64,000 nt of DNA, taken from assembly GCA_963921195.1 (NCBI GenBank), contig OY992537.1, positions 91,966,736 through 92,030,735 on the forward strand. The letters run 5' to 3'. Below, piece after piece: positions 56,280 through 64,000 of the stretch. Each line of letters begins with the position of its first letter. Positions within the stretch are counted from its first letter, which is position 1. The notes beneath the pieces were generated by a model, which saw only the letters and a program-made list of their open reading frames with translations, was not told the DNA's origin and did no database searches. This stretch comes from Pegoplata infirma. Its lineage: Eukaryota; Arthropoda; Insecta; Diptera; Anthomyiidae. Both the position numbers and the translations under genes were made by a program.

Positions 56280-56800
56280 TATTTATACCCTACACCACTC
56301 TGTGGTACAGGGTATAATGAGTTTGTGCTGATGTTTGTAACTATCCGAAATATTGGTCCTAGACCCACCTTCTACACCAAAAAAAAAAACGTGGGTATTC
56401 AATACTAAAAATTTTACTAATGAACTAATTTTTAAGTCCAAAATGATCTAGTGCAGGCGTTGGTAATCAATACTAAAATTTTTTACTAATATTATTCAAA
56501 ACCAGTAAAAATTACTAATTTTAGTACTTTGAAGATACTAAAAAACTACCGTACTACTGGTAATTAGTAACTTATTAGTAGATTTTGGTACCAAATCACT
56601 TACTAATATTTTTACTGCAGAATTATTTTGAGTGTAGTATACCAATCGACTCACAATTACTTTCTGAGACGATTTACCGATGTCCGTCTGTCCATCTAAA
56701 CGTTGTGAGCACGATGCAGGTCGCAATAATCAATCGATTTTTATTAAATTTGAAAATTAAGCTTTGTCCCAAGGACGCCTATTACAATAGGTGTAGTTCC
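56280..56800 (+). repeat. Dispersed fly repeat interrupted by a TIR element
   Basis: ACCACTCTGTGGTACAGGGT, TATTGGTCCTAGACCCACC, then after the insertion (56375-56634) GTATACCAATCGACTCAC, GACGATTTACCGATGTCCGT and CACGATGCAGGTCGC. Confidence 0.65.
56375..56634. mobile_element. TIR element, CACTCAAAA family, TA TSD
   Basis: The left end is CACCAAAAAAAAAAAC and the right end AATTATTTTGAGTG, flanked by TA (56373-56374 and 56635-56636). The core is a word array of ACTAATTTTAGTA, TACTAAAAATTTTACTAAT and GGTAATTAGTAAC forms. 260 bp, no coding capacity. Confidence 0.8.
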
Positions 56801-56904
56801 GAAACTTGGCAGGTAAACATATTTCGGACTAGATCTTCTTCTAGTCCCCATTCAAACCACCATCCTCATATTCACATAAATCTTTCAAAATTCATAAAAA
56901 TTGG

Positions 56905-59362
56905 ATATCGTCACCTAAAATGCAAAAGGCCCTAACTAACATATTATTAATTTTACAGGAGAAGCAAAAAACAGTATTGAATGATATTTTTAATTTGTTA
57001 ATAACTTTGTTATTTTTCAATGAATTTGGCTAAAATTTTGTGAGAACATTCTTTTAATAAATATGAATCAAAATAAACAAAAAAATATTAAAAACGTTTT
57101 GTGTTTAGTTATATACGCCCATTGGCGATTACCCAAATCACGTGTTTTTTTAATTTTGGCCATAAAATCGCTAATTTTTAATATGCAGTCCTAATTTTTT
57201 GTGGAGACGTGTAAGTTGATAAAGTAATATGGGGGTTTTCGTGTCAACTGACACAACTTTTGAAACCGATGTCTTCCGATCGGGATTAAATTTGCACCAA
57301 GGTTAGTCCTATTGGATAGTAGTTCAGACACAATTTTTCAACGAGATCGGTCAAGAACTCTCTGAGTTAGAGGGGGTCGAAATTTGACATTTTGGCCAAA
57401 GAGGTGTTGATTCTCATCCATGTAACCTCTTACCTATTGTTTTTAGCAAAATCTGTCCCAAAGAGTTTAGATAGCTATTTCTTCAGTCTTTCGAAAAAAA
57501 AATATAAAAAAAATTAAAAAAATTTTTTTGATTTTTTTTCTTAAAAATCCAAAACTGTTTTGACTTTTTCCTCAAATTGGGCCCTTTTTTTTTTTTTTTT
57601 TTTTTGATTCAAAAGAAAGCTTAGGTGATTTACTTTAAGAGCTGTGGGGTCGCTTAGTGGGATGCGAGTGGGATATCTATGAAAATTTTTTTTTTTAACT
57701 TTGGAACACAAAAAATGGTTCTTCAATTTGCACTATTAGGCGTGGGATAGCTAACCAGTTTTCGATTTCGATCCGCGATACCCTCTAATTTTTTTAGGTT
57801 CGAAAAAGAAGGCACGAGCCAAAAAATGGGGGCGGTGGGGAGGGGCCATATGGCCCCTCATTGGGGTCAAATTTGGGCGTAAAGAGGTAGAAATCCTCAA
57901 AAAGCCCCAAAACTCCCCTAGAAACGCCCCTGGAGGGGTGCAATGTGAGACCGACCTCCAATAATTTTCTGCCCCCAAAATTTTTCTTCAACATACCTTA
58001 CCCCTATTTTCACTTCCTAAGGGGGGATGTAAAATGTATGACCGACCCCCAATATTTTTTCAACTCCAACATTTTCTTAGAATATACCTACCCTTTATTT
58101 TCAACTCTTAAGGGGGTCCCCATACATTTTTTTTTATTTTTTTATTAGCTTTTAAAAAAAAATGTTTTTATAATGTATGGGAGCCCCTTAAGGAGTGGAG
58201 ATAGGGTGTTATGATGTTCGGACAAAATGTTGGTAACTAAAAAATAATGGGGGTTGGTCGTAATTTTTGCCTCTCTATGAGGCACGGTAGGGGCGGTAGG
58301 AGCTGGTTTAATAAAACAAATTTATTAAAATTAAAAGAAATGTATGGGGACCACCTTAAGGGTTAAAGATACATTGTAGGTATGTTTGCAAAATTTGTTG
58401 GAATTAATAAAATAATGGAGGTCGGTCATACATTTGGCCCCAATAGGGGCACTTTAGGGTAAGTTAGAATGGTAGGATCAAATTTTTTAAAAATGTTTTG
58501 TATGGGAGCCCCCTTAGGAAGTGGAAATAGGGGTAAGGTATGTTCAAGAAAAATGTTGGGGGTAGAAAATTATTGGAGGTCGGTCTCACATTGCACCCCC
58601 CCAGGGGGGTTTCTAGGGGAGTTTTGGGGCTTTTTGGGGATTTTTACCTTTTTACGCCCAACTTTGACCCCAATGAGGGGCCATATGGCCCCTCCCCACC
58701 GCCCCCATTTTTTGGCTCGTGCTTTCTTTTTCGAACCTTAAAAAAATTAGAGGGTATCGCGGATCGAAATCGAAAACTGGTTAGCTATCCCACGCCTAAT
58801 AGTGCAAATTGAAGAACCATTTTTTGTGTTCCAAAGTTAAAAAAAAAATTTTTTCATAGATATCCCACTAAGCGACCCCACAGCTCTTAAAGTAAATCAC
58901 CTAAGCTTTCTTTTGAATCAAAAAAAAAAAAAAAGGGCCCAATTTGAGGAAAAAGTCAAAATAGTTTTGGATTTTTAAGAAAAAAAATCAAAAAATTTTT
59001 TTTTTATTTTTTTTATATTTTTTTTCGAAAGACTGAAGAAATAGCTATCTAAACTCTTTGGGACAGATTTTGCTAAAAACAATAGGTAAGAGGTTACATG
59101 GATGAGAATCAACACCTCTTTGGCCAAAATGTCAAATTTCGACCCCCTCTAACTCAGAGAGTTCTTGACCGATCTCGTTGAAAAATTGTGTCTGAACTAC
59201 TATCCAATAGGACTAACCTTGGTGCAAATTTCATCCCGATCGGAAAACATCGGTTTCAAAAGTTGTGTCAGTTGACACGAAAACCCCCATATAGAACCAA
59301 TCAAAAAAATTGATTTTGAATTTTATGTTAGTTACGGCCTTTTGCATTTTAGGTGACGATAT
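56905..59362. repeat. Outer inverted repeat enclosing foldback copy 2
   Basis: ATATCGTCACCTAAAATGCA then AAAGGCCCTAACTAACAT at the left is matched by ATGTTAGTTACGGCC then TTTTGCATTTTAGGTGACGA at the right. The pair encloses 57231-59288, so the foldback landed inside an older inverted-repeat element. Confidence 0.65.
57231..59288. mobile_element. ATAT-flanked modular foldback, copy 2
   Basis: The left arm begins GGGGGTTTTCGTGTCAACTG and the right arm ends CAGTTGACACGAAAACCCCC, with ATAT directly outside both. Arms pair over most of the element (57231-58020 and 58490-59288). The inner part (58175-58620) shows three tandem, diverged modules of about 150 bp. Each begins TGTATGGG(A/G)(G/A)CC and contains a GT(C/T)GGTC box. 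It differs from copy 1 in carrying no insertions, so it is the better reference copy. Confidence 0.85.
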
Positions 59363-59615
59363 ATTTGATCAAAATGTTGTTTGTAGGTGTTAAACGAGTA
59401 CTTTGGTGGCCTTATCAATACAAAAATTTCGCCCGATATTCAGTAAAAACGGACTATTGGCAACAAAAATAAGCAATTTTCTCTAAAATTTTGTTTGTGT
59501 GTGCTTTCTATACTTATTAAAGACCTAACGAAAGTTTTTTTTTACTTGTTTTTATTTCACTCTTTATTCTCTAGCGGAAGCATCATTAAGAGTAGAATTC
59601 CTGAAATATAAATAA
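59363..59615. other. Unassigned DNA
   Basis: No gene or element recognised. Confidence 0.4.
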
Positions 59616-60845
59616 CACTGTGCAACAGATTTAGGGTCAACCAGTGAATGGGACCAAACTAAAATTAAAGTATGCCTTGAGTAGACCAAACCGCCCGAAG
59701 GGGTTTAAAATTTAGCTTAAGTTCTTTTTTTTATAGCCCACTAAAATTTTTAATTTTTTTCACAGGAATTTGGAACATGTCAAAAAAAAATCATTAAACC
59801 TATTTCTGAGCTAAAAAAAATTTGATACACATCTTTAGTAAAATTTACTGGTAAATTTTACTGACTTAAAAGTGTTGCTGGTGCACAGTCGACACACGTA
59901 TACCACACACAAAAAATTATTGGCGAAAAAATTTCAATTAAATCTATTGATCAACAAAATTTAAATGTGTCAATTATTGTTTTGATCAACATTTTTGTCG
60001 TTTTCTTTAACTATCAAATTAAAAATTTTCAACATACCAGATTTTTTTCGCTTCAATTTATTTGAATACATTAATTCAAAAATATACTTTATACTAGGGT
60101 TTTACTTTTTTTTATTGTCGGCAATATATTTGAAAGCAAAAGATGTGAATTTCTTCATAATTTTTCCATAAGCTTGAAATTCATTTGTTAAATCAATCAT
60201 TATTTTGATTGACTTTAAATAAAAAATTAATCAAATTTTTTATCAAAATCGAAAAAATTATTAATTGAAATAAAAATTATTGATATTACAATTTTCTTAA
60301 TCGGAAGAGTTTCAATTAAAAAATTAATTGAAACCGCTTTTTTGTTCATTGACTTTCGTTTTCAATTCTGTCTGTGTAAAAAATTTTGTTGATTTGTTCA
60401 CTTTTCGCATTTTACTACCAAGCATTAATGTTATAGTATGTGTGTGCCTCCCACTAGGGTTCAAATGTTCTAAAAAAAGTTGTTTGCATCAAATTTCACT
60501 AGGGCTTGTTAAAGACGAAAAGTTTTAGTGGTTTTCTGCGAGAATATTTAAAAAAGGGACTAAAATGACCCCTAAAAATTAAAGCTAGACGGTTAATATA
60601 TTCAAGGAAAAGAACCGTCACCAAATAATATTTTAAACATCTGACAACATTATTTAGCTCAGAAGTAGATTTAATATTTTTTTTTTTTTACTTTTTCTTA
60701 ACTCCTTTAAAATAAAATTAAAAACTTCAGTGAGCCATAAAAACAACTATAGCTAAACTTTCAAAACCCACCAAAAGCCCGGTCAACTAATGGAATTCTT
60801 TATTTGTGTTGCCTCCTTTAAGATACAAAATCATGTTGCACAGTG
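59616..60845. mobile_element. Foldback, CACTGTGCAACA termini
   Basis: The left terminus CACTGTGCAACAGA and right terminus TGTTGCACAGTG are flanked by TAA and TAG, a possible 3-bp duplication with one change. Arms share GGTCAAC..A(G)TGAATGG-type, CCACTAAAATT and TTCTGAGCTAAA boxes. The interior (59905-60380) is a word array of AATTTCAATTAAAT, TTGATCAACA and relatives. It is related in terminus to the foldback at 42372-45345. Confidence 0.65.
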
Positions 60846-61453
60846 TAGTTGATGTTTGTATGAAATTAAAGGTATTTCAATGGTTTTACACAAACGTTTG
60901 TCATTTAAATACTTATATAACCGGTTAAGTGTTTAATAGTTTTCCTAAAAATAATTGTCAATGGTCGTATCAGAGGAATCTGCTACTCAGAAAGTTGAGT
61001 TGTAGCACACTGAACTCAAGCGTCGACCGATTATTTCTAACCACCTTGGTCAAAGTCCTACACGATTAAGCTTTTCTGACATCAAAATGATTTGTATACT
61101 GTAGTCGACTGTGCCGAATCTTAAAATACCCTTAACAATGTTATTCCGAATCTTAAAAAATTAAAAAAAAAAATTTGAACTTAAATTTTATTTAAAACAA
61201 GCGAATCCCTGCACACTCTGTAGTGCAAATGCTTAGGTGCACCTTTTTCCCCTAAAAAATTTAAATTTCTTAATATGTCTTTCTTTTGGATGTTTATTAT
61301 GTTGGAGGACCTGCATGTTCAATTTTGTGATTTTGGGTCAATAGTTATAAAAATAGTACCAATTTTAAATGTTTACGCCCTTTTTGCCAAAAGTCAAAAT
61401 TTCAAGTTCGAAAATCTAACTTCGAAAAGTACTAAAGAATAATTGTTTACCGT
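60846..61453. other. Unassigned DNA with one hairpin relic
   Basis: GTAGTCGACTGTGCCGAATC near 61103 followed by TTAAAATACCC is a relic of the ATTCGGC-type tail. No gene. Confidence 0.4.
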
Positions 61454-61461
61454 ATTTCACC

Positions 61462-61858
61462 CAGTGACGGTCCGTGAAGTTGTCACTGGGTGTTCTCTAC
61501 TTATTTAAAATATAAAATTTATGTATATAAAATATGTTTTTCTGGACGTAACACGTTCCCGTGATAGACAAAGCCTCAGTTTTAATTTTTTTTATTGACA
61601 TGCATCCAAAATTAATTTTTGTTCTCCATTTATTTGCGAAATAATGCTTTTTGTTAATTGTCGATGTGGTGAGGCAACAAAATGACAATAAAATAGAATT
61701 TAGGCTGCATCTCATTAAAAAATGTACAAAACTAGTAACATCCCATCTTTACCTATCTCGGGAATGCGTTAGGTCCATGAAAACATGAATTTTATACTTA
61801 AATTTTCTGTTTTTATAAATTAGAGAACACCCAGTGACAACTTCACGGACCGTCACTG
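61462..61858. mobile_element. hAT-type MITE, CAGTGACGGTCCGTGAAG termini
   Basis: Terminal inverted repeats of about 38 bp are perfect (starting CAGTGACGGTCCGTGAAGTT). They are flanked by an exact 8-bp duplication ATTTCACC (61454-61461 and 61859-61866). The 320-base middle is AT-rich with no recognisable protein. The perfect TIR suggests recent insertion. Confidence 0.92.
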
Positions 61859-61919
61859 ATTTCACCCTCTTATAATAACCATCCAAATATTTCCCCATAT
61901 ACACCATTTACGCAAACAT

Positions 61920-62141
61920 AAAGGTGTGTGTACCCAAATGCATGTAACTCATGAACTCATACATATGCAATGACCGTGTGCACATAAAAACCTTGGCATT
62001 GACGTCACCTTTCATGGGAAATTTGCAGAAATAAAATCGGTTCACGCATTACAGAGAACGCGCATTACAAACACAATGCAACTTATTTTTATATTTATTG
62101 CACTTAAATGCATAAAACTCATGAACCAATGCACATGACAA
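61920..62141. repeat. Flank with locally repeated segments
   Basis: AAATGCATGTAACTCATGAA (about 61937) and AAATGCATAAAACTCATGAA (about 62106) are direct repeats. A segment ATGGGAAATTTGCAGAAATA then AAATCGGTTCA (62015-62045) recurs at 63770-63800. The host DNA around the retroelement is therefore itself an old repeat. Confidence 0.55.
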
Positions 62142-63730
62142 CTGTCCACAGAAGTTAAGTATTTAGGGGTTACCCTAGATAGTAAACTAATGTGGACAAA
62201 ACATATTGAACAAAAAGTTTCACAGGCACTTCGGATTTTCTGGCAGTGTCGGCGAGCTTTTGGAAAGACATGGGGTCTAAGACCTGCTAATGTACATTGG
62301 ATGTACATAGCTGTAATTTGACCTATTGTGACGTATGCGGCGGTAGTCTTGTGGCCGAGAACGATGGTGAAGACTATTCGATCCAAGCTAAACGGACTAC
62401 AAAGAGCGGCTGCCTTGGGAATTACTGGTGCCATGAGCACCACCCCAGGCGCAGCTCTGGACGCTATGTTAGATATGCTTCCCTTGGACTTACATATTCA
62501 AGGAGAAGCCATGAAATCTTTGTGCTGGCTCCGCAAAAGCGGAACATGGCATGGGGAGTACAATGTGGGACATGGTCGTCTGTTCAATAGGCTATCGGAA
62601 CTTTATCCGATGTTTTCTATGCCTTTGGACAGTACAACCTCTTGCATCGAGTTTGGTAGGAAGTTTACTGTAATGTTTCCGAGTAGGGAAGACTGGGGAA
62701 ACCCAGCAGACCTACTGGAAAATTACACGGATACTTTCTACACGGATGGATCCAGTAACTTAAATGGCTCTGGGTCTGGCTGGTATTTGGACGATGCGAC
62801 CAAATGCTATATTGCTATGGGAAAAATGGCTAGAGTATTTCAGACTGAAATATTTGCTATTTTGGACGTAGCGACCTGGATAATTAGGAACAGATGGAGT
62901 AATAGGAGAATCAGTATTTGCAGTGACAGCCAGGCTGCGCTCATTGCACTTGAATCTCCAGTCACTTCATCCAAAATTGTCCAGGAATGTAGACGCAGAC
63001 TCAATGAGGTCTCATGTGGGAATAGTGTCAGTCTTCTGTGGGTTCCGGGTCATAGGGGAATACGGGGAAACGAGATTGCCGACTCTTTGGCAAATCTTGG
63101 CTCTGATACAATTCCTTACAATCCGGAACCTCAAATTGGCATTGGCTTGACATGGCTGATGCGTTGGATCAACTCTCATATGAAAGAAACCTTCATGGAA
63201 AGATGGTCAAATGAGTTTGCATGCAAGAATACCAAACGTTTTGTGATTAAGCCAGACAAGAAAGTGGCTAACTATCTGCTCAGCCTCAGTAGAATAGACT
63301 GTCGCAGACTTACTGGCTTAATTACGGGACACAATGCCTGTGCTCGTCATATGACGAGATTAGGTGTCTTATCAGACCCATTATGCGTGGCTTGTCTTGA
63401 GGATGATGACACAACTCAACATTACGTCTGTTGTTGTCCAGCGTTCTCAAGGGCTAGACTCGGATATTCGGTTCTGATATTCTGTCTATGGACACGGTCC
63501 ATGGACTTCCCTTGTCTGATTTTCTCAAGTTTGTGAAAGCAACTGAGAAATTCTGAACAAGCACTTTTCTTTCTTTTTCTTCTCAACCTTTTATCACCCT
63601 TACTTAATCTTTCTTTTCAGGGTACGGTACAATGGACTATTTTAGGTCTGAGCGCCATGGACTTGCCTGGAAAAATTTACTTATTTTTAGGCTTGTACAA
63701 CCCACCCTCAACTCAACTCAAAACTCAACT
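62142..63730 (+). mobile_element. 5'-truncated non-LTR retrotransposon with RNase H
   Basis: Flanked by CAATGCACATGACAA (62127-62141) and CAATGCACATACAA (63731-63744), a target duplication with one base lost. Only the 3' part of ORF2 remains, followed by a short 3' UTR and a tail with CAACTCAACTC repeats instead of poly-A. RNase H plus a C-terminal zinc finger places it in the I/LOA/R1/Jockey-like assemblage of RNase H-bearing elements; the clade cannot be fixed from this fragment. Confidence 0.82.
62145..63556 (+). pseudogene. ORF2 C-terminal part: RT end, RNase H, zinc finger
   Basis: It opens in the RT thumb with STEVKYLGVTLDSKLMWTKH. A TGA stop at 62319-62321 falls where relatives have Arg in an (I)RPIVTYAA motif. 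The following 400 residues contain RNase H: YTDGSS (Asp), TEIFAI (Glu), CSDSQAAL (Asp), then VPGHRGIRGNEIADSLA (His, Asp), a complete catalytic set. Further on, CVACLEDDDTTQHYVCCCPAF is a CCHC-type finger. A one-base change near 63449 shifts the frame; the natural ending (FGSDILSMDTVHGLPLSDFL) is read in another phase to a stop at 63554-63556. At least two lesions plus 5' truncation make it dead. Confidence 0.85.
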
Positions 63731-63744
63731 CAATGCACATACAA

Positions 63745-64000
63745 GGTCCGTTGTATTGACATCCCCTTTAATGGGAAACTTACAGAAACAAAATCGGTTC
63801 AAGCACTGAAGAGAAATTCCACATTTTATACGGATATATAAATTATCAAAATTAAACTGATGCCGGGATCGAAAAATTAAAGAAAAAAGTCAAAAAAATG
63901 TTTAGAAAAAATAGGAAAAATCAAATAAAATTCAGAAAAATTTCAAAATAAATATTTGAAATCTTAAAAAAAAACATAAAATCTGATCGAAAATCCTAGA
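63745..64000. other. Flanking repeat and AT-rich end of window
   Basis: GGGAAACTTACAGAAACAAA (63774) matches the copy near 62016. The rest is AT-rich without features. Confidence 0.5.

Noticed and set aside
62042..62443. 133-codon minus-strand frame with Cys and His residues
   Set aside because: Antisense shadow of the retrotransposon ORF2 on the plus strand.

Overview
This window looks like non-genic, repeat-saturated DNA from an insect, most likely a brachyceran fly. The base composition is very AT-rich. I find no intact host gene, no rRNA gene and no convincing functional tRNA gene. The reading frames with recognisable biology all belong to transposable elements, apart from a captured fragment that resembles histone H1. 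Fly origin is inferred from the non-LTR, hAT, piggyBac-like and pogo-like elements, and from a dispersed repeat (GTCCGTCC tracts, a box like GCAGTCCAAAATAAAAAAGC, an ATTCGGC..GCCGAAT hairpin and a GAGGGTATAAAA box) that I recall as common in fly genomes. The species cannot be told from this.

Layout. 1-15.2 kb: nested small DNA transposons, many with target-site duplications (TSDs) that can be read directly, ending in a 146-bp tandem array with a 16-bp minisatellite inside it. 15.3-18.7 kb: a nearly full-length RTE-like non-LTR retrotransposon on the minus strand, broken by one frameshift. 18.9-31.1 kb: further terminal-inverted-repeat (TIR) elements, three long foldback elements and the largest block of a 35-bp palindromic minisatellite (24.1-25.4 kb). 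31.4-37.1 kb: more of that minisatellite, interrupted by a tRNA-derived SINE with a roughly 415-bp AAAAT tail and by several small TIR elements. 40-45.3 kb: foldback elements. 45.5-53.8 kb: a foldback element carrying a CR1/Jockey-type retrotransposon, whose ORF1 is in turn interrupted by a 1.3-kb TIR element that has captured pieces resembling histone H1. 55.5-61 kb: more foldbacks. 61.4-63.8 kb: a hAT-type element and a 5'-truncated RNase H-bearing non-LTR element.

Three patterns recur. (a) Small TIR elements with termini CACTCAAAA, CACCGAACC, CCCAGC, CCCAGTTGG or CCCGAGTAAAA are mostly flanked by 2-bp duplications. Their cores, unrelated to one another, are each built from many copies of one short, often palindromic word. 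(b) Long foldback elements sit between ATAT or 3-bp duplications, and some have arms built of divergent ~150-bp modules. (c) A 35-bp minisatellite made of two alternating palindromes occurs at four loci. The elements are nested several layers deep, so paralogous copies and restored reading frames allow some pre-insertion sites to be read.

The proteins do not form a host pathway. They are retrotransposon machinery (endonuclease, reverse transcriptase, RNase H, ORF1 nucleic-acid-binding protein), all disabled. Coordinates of element ends were read by eye; ends given as approximate have no TSD to fix them.
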